In this document: positions 49,097 to 58,974 of the stretch, in pieces
How the letters are laid out: the number at the start of each line of letters is the position of its first letter
How positions within the stretch are numbered: the stretch's first letter is position 1
Assembly (NCBI RefSeq): GCF_905163445.1
Contig: NC_053195.1
Span: forward strand, 6,810,501-6,874,500
Length of the DNA stretch: 64,000 bases
DNA from: Pararge aegeria
Lineage: Eukaryota; Arthropoda; Insecta; Lepidoptera; Nymphalidae
Reading direction: 5' to 3'
The notes under the pieces: model-generated
The model's database searches: none
What the model was told of the DNA's origin: nothing
Seen by the model: the letters and a program-made list of their open reading frames with translations, nothing else
Translations under genes and position numbers: made by a program

Positions 49097-49689
49097 AATG
49101 TAATCAAATTATGGGTTTAAATATTTACTCAAAGACGTTAAAGTTAAAATTATGCCAACCACATACAAAAACCTACTGACCGAAATATTATTACAATATC
49201 CTGTCCCTATTTTGCAATTTCACACTTTAAATGTTTCAAAGGGCCATCATAGATAATTTACACCTGCGAGAACAAAGCTTGTGAGTCTGCATGATTTTTT
49301 GTGTGCTATAAAAACACGAAGTGTCCTTTTAAAACTTGTTGAGGTGTTTACGGCGCTGTTGTTTTTTCGTCTTAAGCTCATTGTCTCAAGATTGACAAAG
49401 GACGATACCTGTACGTCGGAGACAATATTCTGTAACAAATTGCACTGCAAGGTGCTTTTAATGTAAGATTAGGTGTGGACAAAGATTCCCGTACGTGATG
49501 AGACAATAAAGGTAGACCTGAGAACAATTTTAATTTCTAAGGTAGCCATGAAAACACGTTTTGACACGGAACGGTCATTACGTAAATAAATGTTTCCTGA
49601 CTGTCAGAAGTGGACGCAACGCAGATTAATTATTATATATTATTATATATGTATATATAGGTATATATGCAAATATATATGTTTATTTT

Positions 49690-49862
49690 TATGCACCACC
49701 TTCTTGAGCTGTGTTTTACGCCTTTGGTTGCTTGGAAGAGATCGCTATGTAGCAATAAGGCCGCCAAATTGTATACTTTTTGTTACATTTTTATTAATAA
49801 TTTTTCTATATGTTCATGTGGTGTATAATAAAAGTGTATTCAATAATTCATTCATTCATTAA
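49690..49862 (+). mobile_element. LINE 3' end, family G
   Basis: ATGCACCACCTTCTTGAGCT, GAGATCGCTATGTAGCAATA and AGGCCGCCAAATTGTATAC, with tail GTATAATAAAAGTGTATTCA and (CATT)n. Confidence 0.65.
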
Positions 49863-50984
49863 TTTTAACAAAATTACAATAATCGACTACACGTTTAATA
49901 CATTTAGAACAGATAAATAGGTTAGATAAGTTTATAAATTATATCAGGTATTTCTTGCTGTTAACATCTAATCTATATAGATGATCGGAATTAAAAAAAA
50001 AAATTCAATTCACAAGATTAAAAAGCACCAATGGCAATTTAATTTGCGATTTGTCAACAGATCCATTTAGGGTAAGTACACAGAAGTTTATGGTCATGTT
50101 AGTTCATACCCATCAGGGTTAAATACTCGATATATATGTATTAATCCAGCTTTCTATAATTTGTTAATCCCAGGAAATTCATTCAACTCTGTACGCCAAA
50201 TGAAATTCATATCTAAGTATCAATTAAGACGAAAATTATTATCTATTATCTCTAGTACAGGCGACTGCCACTGAATATGCAAAAACACATCCTTAAAGCA
50301 TCCCTAAAACATAATCAAAAAGATAATCGAATCATATCACAATTGTTCACTTTTAGTAGAAGGTAGCAATAAACTTATCGTTCAAAAGCTATATTTATCA
50401 TCAAATAAAGCCCCATTCAAATAAAGCAATTTACTACCTGAATTCCTCTCCAAGGTGACTTTTTGCTGATTCTCTTTTTTTACATTCACTGTTATTAATA
50501 CAATTCGGTCTCGGACCTCTTTGTGTGGCCATATCAGAGCCTAATGCTTCCAAATTCTATTAGGATGACCGTTTTCAACTTTTATTGTCAAATTAATTCA
50601 AAACATAATATCTACATTCGTTTTTAATTAATGTCTATTTTATTTACATTTAATAGTATATTTAATAGGTTAAATTAAATTTTCTTTCATTGGGAATCTT
50701 TTTTTATGACTGCTTTAAATTGTATCAACATGATAATACTTTTAGTATTAACATTTTTTTTTATTTTATGTTTTAAAGCAGGATTTCAATACACAAATAA
50801 TTCAATTTCTTTGCCCCATACCTCTCCATAATGTAGGTCTATTGTCATCCATAATGTAGGTTATTCGACTCCTAGTATAAAGACCCATCTTTCGTCAGTT
50901 TTGCGACCGGAATGTGTGGATAAATTCCAAATCCTCTCTATAATGAGAATTTATCATTAAACGTCCCACAAACACTACGCTGCT
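49863..50984. other. No gene seen
   Basis: Very AT-rich. CCATAATGTAGGT occurs twice near 50826-50862. Confidence 0.6.
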
Positions 50985-51212
50985 ACAATGTGGGTTGGCG
51001 GGCTTTAAAATTTTTTATCTCCCGATATAAGTGCCGATAGCTTACTGTTCTGATCGAGGCACGGAAGTAGAGAGATTTCTAAGATTTCCTTACTCCTGGC
51101 TGGTACTGAGATTTTTTTATAATATACCCATTAGACATTGCCGGGACCTGGGATCAAATCCAGGACCTCACGATCTGAAGTTTTAATAGCTACCCACAAG
51201 TCCAACGGGGAA
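50985..51212 (-). mobile_element. tRNA-derived SINE, family D
   Basis: TGCTACAATGTGGGTTGGCG is the complement of the family D body. CAAATCCAGGACCTCACGAT and AGCTACCCACAAGTCCAACG give the head complement. Its head forms the left part of a 343 bp tandem duplication. Confidence 0.72.
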
Positions 51213-51825
51213 ATTATGCCAACAAGGTGGTAGAGTCACTACAAACAGACACGGCAAAACAGACTTTTGGCAGCGTTTCAAAAGGGCTTATAGAGTAAGC
51301 CTACATTTTTTTTTTGTAAGGTAAAGTAGTGACATAAATACGGTTAGGATAATGAGCATCTGGGGACGATCAAGATAGATAAATATGGACTAGACACGAG
51401 GTAAAGGTAGGTTAAATTAGTTTTGATGCTAGTTTTAGGTCCTGATTCTTTCCATCAAGGTTTTTTTGGTTTGTGGCACATTGGCCGGGCATTGGATCGA
51501 ATCCAGGACCTCGCGATCTGTAGTTTTAATAGCTACCTACTAGTCCAACGGGGAAATTATGCCAACAAGGTGGTAGAGTCACTACAAACAGAAACGAAGA
51601 AACAGACTTTTTGACAGCGTTTCAAAAGTGCTTATAGAGTAAGCCTACATGAAATATTATTTGTAGGGCAAAGTAGGGTCATAAATACGGTTAGGATAAT
51701 GAGCATCTGGAGACGATCAAGACAGATAAATATGGACTAGATACGAGGTAAAGTTAGGTTAAATTAGTTTTGATACTAGTTTTAGGTCCTGATTCTTTCC
51801 ATCAAGGTTTGTTTGGTTTGTGGCA
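51134..51825. repeat. 343 bp tandem duplication (two units) of a SINE/LINE composite
   Basis: Unit 1 runs from about 51134 to 51476 and unit 2 from about 51477 to 51825. CAGGACCTC recurs at 51161 and 51504, giving a period of 343. Each unit contains a reverse family D head, the family E 3' end (GGTGGTAGAGTCACTACAAA) and a unique segment (GGTTAGGATAATGAGCATCT ... CTGATTCTTTCCATCAAGGT). The units differ by scattered substitutions and small indels, so the duplication is not recent. Confidence 0.85.
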
Positions 51826-51879
51826 AGGCTTTTTAATTAATAAAATAAAAGAACAAAATTAAACTATGATATACTAATC

Positions 51880-52095
51880 GTTTAAATGTGAAAGTGTCTT
51901 TGTTTGTTTGTTTGTCCGTACTTTACGCCCTTATTAAGCAACTAATCGAATTGACTTTTTTCATAGAGTTAGTTGAAAGGACGGAGAGTAATAAAGGCTT
52001 ATTATGTAACATGTAAACAGGATTCCCACAAGATTTGTAAAAACCAGGACTTGTAATAAGCGCGGACCATTCATGGGCAACAATTTGTATTAAAT
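51880..52095 (+). mobile_element. Helitron relic
   Basis: GAAAGTGTCTTTGTTTGTTT, TTAGTTGAAAGGACGGAGAG and CATTCATGGGCAACAATTTG are the opposite strand of the copy at 36270. A SINE B copy abuts it at 52106. Confidence 0.6.
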
Positions 52096-52105
52096 GAAGA
52101 ATAGT

Positions 52106-52391
52106 TTTTTTTATATTAGCCCTTAACTGCAATCTCACCTGGTGGTAAGTGATGATGCAGTCTAAGATGGTAGCGGGCTAACCTGTTAGGGAGTATGGTA
52201 GTCATACCCCTAATTGGTTTCTACGCGACATCGCACCGGAAGACGTAATCGCTTAGCGGCACGTCTTTGTCGGTGGGGTGGTAACTAGCCACGGCCATAG
52301 CCTCCCACTAGACCAGACCAGCGAAAATTCAGAAATTATAAAATCCCAAATCTCCGATGCCGGGAATCGAACCTCCTATTAAATTCATTGA
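52106..52391 (-). mobile_element. SINE family B, near complete, head truncated
   Basis: The body runs from TGCAATCTCACCTGGTGGTA through GGCACGTCTTTGTCGGTGGG to the B-box complement CCGGGAATCGAACC. The last 40 bp of the head are missing. It ends about 760 bp upstream of the emc promoter. Confidence 0.8.
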
Positions 52392-53149
52392 TTTTCATTT
52401 CAGTGAGAATGCATTTAAATATTTAGATATCTTTTTCATTCAAGCATCTACACTAGCTTTAAGCTTTTTCAAGGCGCGCATACAATATAGCCAAAAGGAT
52501 CGAAGTAAATATAAGTCTATGGCTAAAAGCACCCCCAAATGATTTCTACCTGAATATGTTCTTAGGCTCCGATTGCCCCAGCCTCCCAAACCTGTCGCCG
52601 CGACAAGTGGATGCCGTCACGTACTGCCATTGTTCCCCCCACCCCCCTCACGGTACTTTGTACACCGACACGGTATTTGTGGATCAAATGTGCTGGTCAT
52701 CAATTAAATGTGCATAATTTATAACTTTTTTAGATGTAGTCATTTTTATTTTAAATATCCAATACCTGTATATGAAATCTATAGTAGATTTAGATAGTTT
52801 TACATACGTAGGTAATTCTGATTTATGATAGGTACAATTAACTAAAAATTTTCGGCCCCGATTTTTGCGTAGCATTATTTCTACAACTCAATAAATCAAT
52901 TTGTCTACACCTCTAAATTTAACAAAGATTAATATATTGAGTAAAAATACGAAATTCACATGGTTGCATTACGTGGCGCCTAGCCAGTTTTACAAATTCG
53001 AGTTCTTATTGAATATTCATGTGTCTTTTAAGGCCACTAAGATGTATTCGGATCAAGGGAAATACTTAGCTCGACCGGTATAATATTAAATAAGAGAAAC
53101 ATACAAATCAAACGAAATAAAGTCTCGAAACAAATATTACAGGACAAAG
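52392..53149. other. Region upstream of the emc promoter
   Basis: AT-rich apart from a C-rich patch at about 52600-52670. No repeat recognised and no gene. Confidence 0.55.
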
Positions 53150-53297
53150 TGCGTGTCACGAGCGCAACGGCCTTAGCCAGGGCCGCCCAACGTTAAGGCA
53201 GACGCCGCCGTGCGCCGCCATGGGAAAATCAGGCTTTGCCGCCCCCTCCGCGCGCCCATTGGCTCGCCCCGGCCCGCCCCGCGCCCCACCCGCGCCC
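53150..53297 (+). promoter_or_regulatory. GC-rich proximal promoter of emc
   Basis: This GC-rich stretch contrasts sharply with the AT-rich flank. It holds an inverted CCAAT box (ATTGG at 53258-53262), GC-box-like CCCGCCCC runs around 53272-53290, and a CACGAG N-box-type hexamer at 53157-53162, the kind of site bound by Hairy/E(spl) repressors. CATGGGAA at about 53219 is one base off a Su(H) site. The elements are seen directly; their use is inferred. Confidence 0.5.
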
Positions 53298-53304
53298 ATA
53301 AATA
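53298..53304 (+). promoter_or_regulatory. TATA box of emc
   Basis: ATAAATA sits in an otherwise GC-rich stretch. It begins 31 bp upstream of the adenine of a consensus insect initiator (see next entry), which is the standard TATA position. Confidence 0.75.
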
Positions 53305-53326
53305 CGACGTCGCACCGCGCATCTCT

Positions 53327-53332
53327 TCATTC
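53327..53332 (+). promoter_or_regulatory. Initiator (predicted transcription start of emc at 53329)
   Basis: TCATTC matches the arthropod initiator consensus TCAKTY, with the predicted +1 adenine at 53329. This implies an 88-nt 5' UTR before the ATG at 53417. No DPE match is seen at +28 to +32, consistent with a TATA-driven promoter. Confidence 0.68.
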
Positions 53333-53416
53333 CTCACCCGCTTCTCGTGTAGAACGCGTTACGCGCCGCGAAATTCGTACCATTTATACCAGTGCTCGTG
53401 TTTTGTGACCATCACG

Positions 53417-53800
53417 ATGAAAGCCATAACTGCTGTGTGCGCAACCGGAGCGTCCGTGCCGGCGATCGCCAGCGGACGAGTTCAGAGACATCGGGACGGC
53501 GAAAACGCCGAAATCCAGATGTATCTTTCCAAGTTACAAGACCTGGTGCCGTTCATGCCCAAGAACAGGCGGATCTCAAAACTGGAGGTGATCCAACACG
53601 TGATTGACTACATCTGCGACCTGCAATCGGCTTTGGAGAATCATCCTGCAGTGGGCCAATTTGAGGCTGAGGCGGCGTTGGCGCCTGCGTATGCCTCACC
53701 CCCCAGGCCGCGTCGCCGTCCTCTCGGACCCCGACCGGCGCCCAACACCATCCTCCCCGCTGACAAGGCCGTATCCACAACACACCACTCCAGCCACACG
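53417..53800 (+). CDS. emc: extramacrochaetae (Id-type HLH repressor), coding exon 1
   Basis: This exon encodes residues 1-128 of an Id/Emc protein. Emc is a nuclear helix-loop-helix protein without a DNA-binding basic region; it heterodimerises with Daughterless and Achaete-Scute-type bHLH proteins and stops them binding E-boxes. The N-terminus MKAITAVCATGAS matches the insect Emc start. Helix 1 spans about residues 29-47 (GENAEIQMYLSKLQDLVPFM), the loop about 48-54 (PKNRRIS), and helix 2 about 55-75 (KLEVIQHVIDYICDLQSALEN). The stretch before helix 1 (RVQRHRDGENAE) lacks the basic DNA-contact pattern, as expected for Id proteins. The tail after residue 76 is rich in Ala, Pro and Arg. The start was chosen because it matches the family N-terminus and has A at -3. 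The same frame is open upstream to an ATG at 53210, but that stretch contains the core promoter. The exon ends in phase 0 at a GTAAGC donor (53801). Retaining the intron would add only VSF before a stop. Confidence 0.96.
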
Positions 53801-54015
53801 GTAAGCTTCTAAACCTCTAAGATTAATATTTATTGAATAACAATGGGTGGATTAAAACGTAGGTTACAATTTAATAACATCATGCCCAACTAGGCCGACG
53901 TGATAGAGTTCCTGTTTTTTTGTTATGTGGCGTTAAATTTTACAACTAACAGTACTTGAATAGCCATTGCATAAAAAGTTAATGAAATCCGTCGTGTCAA
54001 TGTTTTTGCGGCGCG

Positions 54016-54906
54016 CACCTGCGTGTTTCGCAAGCGAAGGTAAAAGTGGAGATGCTGGCAGTTTCACAACCCGTGTCGACGCACGATTTACTTAGTAGGT
54101 AAACAATAGTTTTTGCTGATACACCTATAAGTAAAGTAAAATATCATAGGCAACATTATTTGCACAAAGATTTTTGAATGATATTTCTAGACATTTCCTG
54201 TGGCAAACATTGTTAGTAATTATGAACTTTTTATTTTTTGTTATGAAAGCCAATCAAAATGAACAATTAAATGATTCCAATATATTTCATTATTGAAATA
54301 AGTATATTAATAGAATTCATTTGAAATGTATAGGTACAGGTATTTATTGTTTTTTTCCATTTAATGCATTGAAAGTCGCGAAACCACGTATTCAGTGAAG
54401 TCACAATCTAGACCGCTACTCACGCATGCGTGACGGCTGTTTTGAATTTCAGCCTTGAAACGCGGCCACCTGCGCCGGCGCCGCGTAAACGACCCTGTAC
54501 TGACACAATCTGAATATTCAAGACATTTCTGCCTCATTTAGCATTCCGATTGACACCTGCGTATGATTATTTTATCTCAGAGCCACGCAGAGTAATAATT
54601 ACCCTCATGTTTCCGCTAAGGATTAGATTAGCGAGGCTATAAATGCATGATGAGTTGGCCGTTGGAATCACGGCAGGTGCATCTCCGAAGGATTTATTTG
54701 AGCGCCTTGCGTCTACAAGCCGTGCTCGTTAATACTTGGTCGCGCAACGTAAATTTTAATCACTGCCAGTTGTTGGAACCGAGGGAAATGTTCAAAACAA
54801 GCGTGATTTAGGAGACGCAGTGTGCACGAATTTACACTGAGACCGTTGCGTATTTAATGCATCTGCCCAAAAATTAAATTTATTGTTGTGTTTTCAATTA
54901 CACCTG
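54016..54906. promoter_or_regulatory. CACCTG/CAGGTG E-box group in emc intron
   Basis: Five copies of the Daughterless/Achaete-Scute/Snail-type E-box lie in about 0.9 kb of the intron: 54016-54021, 54467-54472, 54554-54559, 54674-54679 and 54901-54906. A sixth lies at 55941-55946, and CAGCTG sites occur at 55368-55373, 56216-56221 and 56418-56423. Several sit in local GC-rich patches. Feedback of bHLH activity on emc is known in Drosophila, so an autoregulatory enhancer is plausible, but this is inference. Confidence 0.45.
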
Positions 54907-56138
54907 GCGGACATAATACCCAAGTCCAAGTTCATATAGAAATATATGTATGACATAGGCACTTAAACATTTTTTTCTCAGGCCACTGGCGCCAACGAAA
55001 TAGCGCGTTACGTTCCAGATACAGATATTTTGATTATTTACTAATATACCGCCCACACGACGAAACTATAGGAATGTAGAGTAATTTAACCACATTCCTG
55101 AATACAAATGTTAAATATTCAAACTTACAAGGACATTCAACGCTGAGTTCATTTGTCTCGCGAAGGTTTATTCGATCGGACAGGTCCATGTAAAAAATGA
55201 TAGAAAAAGCTGCGGGGAGATCGTGCTGGAATGCTTGGCTCCGTGCGAGTCGTGAGGCGGCATTTCACGTCGGTATCTCGAGAGGCATCAGGCGCTTGTG
55301 CCACAAACCTCGGTCACGAACATACGCCACTGCAACTATCACGCGAAGCGACTTAAATTGTTGCCCGCAGCTGACTCGAGCGTTCACGATCGTGAGACCT
55401 ATCGCCAACTTACTCAACGTCTGACAGACATCCATCTTTATCTCCTTCCCACATTCTCGACATTAATAATACTGAAACACTTACCATTTAGCATTGCCAT
55501 TATAATCCATACGTACAATTGTATACAGGCAAATGGTTGACTTTTCACCCTAACCATAATGAGGAGCTAAGTACCCATTCCAATAAAAGGGATAGGCGTG
55601 TAATCCGCTACACCCCTTATAACAAGGCAACCCCATTTAATAGCGATAGATGTTCATTTTCATGTTAACCTAGTATTGAAAATGTAATGATATATGTATT
55701 TACTTCATCGTTAACTTAATTAAGACCCGTATCGTAACATTTTTAATTAAAAAGCATTAATTGGTAGAGTAAATGCTACGTGATAAAACGTAAAACTACG
55801 CGGCCTGCTGTTTGCTGTTAATTCTTTAAAATGAGAAAGATTTAAATCTATGCATTTAGTGGTGCGGCTTCTACGCACCAGTCACCACGACCGTCATCAG
55901 GAGGCGCGCGGGGCGACCCGACAGGCGACAATAACAGCGCCAGGTGTTCGCGCCCACGTACAACATTCGCCCGCTCCTCTGAATATCTTTGTCTCCGCTT
56001 ACTTCGTGCATAAATCGCGCATGTGAAAGTTTTACGAGCGTAAAGGTACGCTTCTCCGAACTAATAAACCGATATCGGCGGCGAGTAGACAATGCAGCTT
56101 CACCGCGAAATGTCTTGGCAAACCTCTACCGGGCTGCA

Positions 56139-56409
56139 CACGTGCAACGATTTCGCCGATCGGTCGGATTCCATCGCCGATCGATCGAGGGCATTGTGCG
56201 GGTAACGGTCGTTCACAGCTGCGTATGAGCGTACACGTGACGGCGCCGGTGGCGGATAGCTAAATAAATGCAACGCACCTATTCATTATCCAGCCGACAA
56301 TGCTTCTCTCATAAAGGGATTTCACGTGTTCGCTCTCGCGAAGTCCCGATCCGTTCGGGACATGTGCGCTCTCCCTTCGGTATGTCTGTAAATAGGGTAT
56401 GGCCACGTG
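56139..56409. promoter_or_regulatory. Cluster of four CACGTG E-boxes in emc intron
   Basis: Perfect palindromic CACGTG hexamers occur at 56139-56144, 56234-56239, 56323-56328 and 56404-56409, all within 271 bp. Two CAGCTG sites (56216, 56418) are interleaved. The surrounding 55.86-56.65 kb is GC-rich compared with the flanks and has no repeat I recognise. CACGTG is the site of Myc/Max, USF, CLOCK/CYCLE and some Hairy-class proteins. Candidate intronic enhancer. Confidence 0.5.
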
Positions 56410-56874
56410 CGGCCGTTCAGCTGTGTCGCGGATGTGCGGACGGGAAGCGGTAATCTAACACTTAGTGATACTCAGAACGATACGTCTAAACGTTGCGAGC
56501 GCGGTGATAACCAATTAAGGAACTGATCACCAGGCCACCACCTATTGCATAAAATGGGCTCCCTTTGACCAGACGCTAATGAATTAACACAGTGTCGAAA
56601 TGGGCATATGTGGTGACAGATGGCCGGACGCGGGCGGGATGCGCATGTGCCACCCGATACACTATTTGTCACAATCAGTAATAACTGTAATAACGCTCAG
56701 AGGGACCAATTAATTTGCCTCGTACTTTAAATGTTGAACAGTTTGTTAAGTAATCAATTCGATGCACTTCAGTTAACTAAGGCCTTTCGGTGTATAAAAC
56801 TACTATAGACTCGAACATCTTCACATAACTTTTCATTCAAACAATGTCTTATAATCTTGTTTTCTTTGTTACAG

Positions 56875-56919
56875 ACCCCAGAAAAACAAGATCAACCAGA
56901 CAGGCCGATGTCGTGTTAA
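56875..56919 (+). CDS. emc: extramacrochaetae, coding exon 2 (C-terminal 14 residues and stop)
   Basis: A pyrimidine-rich tract ending TTTGTTACAG (acceptor at 56874) precedes 14 codons reading TPEKQDQPDRPMSC and a TAA stop at 56917-56919. The reading phase (0) matches the donor of exon 1 exactly, so the joined gene is 429 nt and encodes 142 residues. The exon is far too short for ORF scans. Id-family genes commonly have the HLH in the first coding exon and a short C-terminal coding piece in the next, which this fits. The intron is 3,074 bp. Splicing is inferred from the sites and the phase, not from transcript data. Confidence 0.88.
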   Translation, partial: TPEKQDQPDRPMSC

Positions 56920-57402
56920 GTGATCAATAGTTTATAAGGACATTTTTATTAATGGTGAACTTCAATACCTCGAGGTGCATGGGAAGCGCTCCGCGAGAGA
57001 AGGATGGTGGCAGTACCTCAGGTTCAGGAGCCTCCTGCATCAGTTCCAGTGAACTTCATCTCACGATGATATCCTAAGTACGATCTCGTTAAGATCAATG
57101 TAATACGTTAATTTAATTATTTCGTGGCATTACGTGCAGAAGAAGACTAAAGCATTGCAATGCAATCGGCCGCTTTGTACTCCGGCCGACGGCAACCAAG
57201 GCGTCGTCGTTGCAGAGGCGTTTGTTTTGTTATAATGTTAATGTAAAAAGCTTTATTAGTTATTAATTTAGGTTGATGTACGTGAACGTGTTTGTAAATA
57301 TTAATGTTGAGTGATTTACGACATCTAGATAATTTTTAGTATTTTCTTCACAAAAAGAATTATACAGTACTTTTCTCATATCACACAATAGGATGCAATA
57401 AA
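56920..57402 (+). terminator. emc 3' UTR ending near polyadenylation signal AATAAA (57397-57402)
   Basis: The sequence after the TAA stays moderately GC-rich to about 57230 and then becomes AT-rich. AATAAA at 57397-57402 is the first canonical polyadenylation signal after the stop. A Pumilio-type motif TGTAAATA lies at 57293-57300 and a Brd-box heptamer AGCTTTA at 57249-57255. A longer 3' UTR into the AT-rich stretch to about 58260 (another AATAAA) cannot be excluded. Confidence 0.6.
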
Positions 57403-58343
57403 CATTTCCTTCTATTCATAAATTTTTCACAATGATAAAAAAGTTTTTTTTTAATTAGGTATTTAGTTTTAAAACGATGCTTCCATTTATATCAAAGACG
57501 TAAATCAATTCAAAGTTGATTTACCTATATAATTATATTATTTTAAGTTATAAAAAATTCTTAAGTGTGATTATGCATGGCGATTTTGTTGCTCTTATAG
57601 ATTATAAAAATATAAGTTCTAAACGCATAATTACTATTATTAATTTATCGTTCTGCGTTTAGTTCAAATTATGATTGTAAATAGTGTATGTAATTATATG
57701 AAAAATTATATAAAAAATTTAGCGAAAAATTATCAAATTTAATACCTTTTATGATTTTATATTGAATATAAGGTGAAAATGCTTTAATTATCTTATATAA
57801 TCCTTTATTAATGGCGTATTATGATTTTAAACAGACTGTTATAGTTTTAGTTATGTTCGGGTTGCGTTATAAATGATGACAAATTGTATTGTTAATATAG
57901 CATGACGTATGGGTAAGATAGTGGGGTAAAACCGATCTCAGTATGGAAATTGTTTTATGTCTTAAGAAATCGTGTCCATAATATTTGTTTTACATAACAA
58001 AGATCACTTATGGTTGCGTTGGCCACGTAAATAGATAGGCTAGTTATCAGATCAAGGACTAAAAGACTTCGCTTACTCAGTTTCCATAATGAAAGCGTAA
58101 CCTCACTTATACCAATCTTTGACCACACATTTGTAACTAGATTTCAATATTCGTCACAAAATATATAAGTTGACTGATTCACAAATATTTGATGTATCTT
58201 TCGTATTTCTCTTCATCAATTCGCACTGATTTTTGTATAAGTACCTACCGCAAAAGAAAATAAAAAGCATTATTGAATTATTCATATCTTTTATTGTTTT
58301 TATTGTGTTTTTACCAAGACTTGGAGGAAATATCAAATTTATA
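57403..58343. other. AT-rich region downstream of emc
   Basis: Could hold an extended 3' UTR. A second TGTAAATA motif lies at 57676-57683, TGTGAT at 57566-57571 and AATAAA near 58258. No gene. Confidence 0.45.
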
Positions 58344-58464
58344 AATATTTTTTAAAAGTGCACGTGGCCTGAGACATAAGGGCTCAGACCGTAATTGTCA
58401 GACAGACGCAGGTTGAAATCCTGTAGGTTCAAAATGTTTTATATGCACTTTTAAAAAAAATATT
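58344..58464 (+). repeat. tRNA-like sequence flanked by inverted repeats
   Basis: Arms 58344-58362 (AATATTTTTTAAAAGTGCA) and 58444-58464 are reverse complements apart from a 2 nt indel. Between them GTGGCCTGAGACATAAGGGC and CAGGTTGAAATCCTGTAGG look like eroded A and B boxes of a class II (long variable arm) tRNA. A good cloverleaf is not seen, so this is probably a pseudogene or SINE head. Confidence 0.4.
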
Positions 58465-58613
58465 AAAATTTGATCTTTTATTGAAACCTACAGACTTAAA
58501 ATAATAGAACCCTGAAATGGACCATGAAATGTTGGATCTACGTAAACTTCAAACACCCATTACTAACTCACTGAAAATATTATAGATTTGAAAATACGGA
58601 AACATTTATACCA

Positions 58614-58647
58614 AGCTTCGCGAGTGACCGAGCTTCGCGAATGACTT
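58614..58647 (+). repeat. 17 bp tandem duplication
   Basis: AGCTTCGCGAGTGACCG is followed directly by AGCTTCGCGAATGACTT. Confidence 0.7.
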
Positions 58648-58974
58648 TTGAAAATGAAAGAGATAGATACAAGGTTTACCGTTTAGAAAATGAATAATAG
58701 ACCTCACTTCTACCACAGGTTTACTACGTACACAGTTAATTATTACCGAAGCCTTACTCTTAAGCCCTCAGGTAAACCGTGGATTATTGCTCTATCGGGC
58801 TTCTAACTGTAACGATTTTCCGATAGTTAGGTCGAGTTTTATATTATTAAGGAATCGGGAACTCTTTTGCTTATGTTGGCTCCTATGGTTGCGGAAGGTT
58901 AAATCTTTTGAGATACCGAACCTTCAAGGAGATATCTAGTTATATATACCTAGCAAATACGTTTTCAATTCTCC

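Noticed and set aside
53210..53416. N-terminal extension of the emc open frame
   Set aside because: It spans the TATA box, initiator and GC-rich promoter and has no resemblance to Emc proteins.
53553..53783. Minus-strand frame in emc exon 1
   Set aside because: Antisense shadow in GC-rich coding DNA.
55197..56672. Several short frames in the emc intron
   Set aside because: They arise from local GC richness; no splice sites in phase link them to emc.
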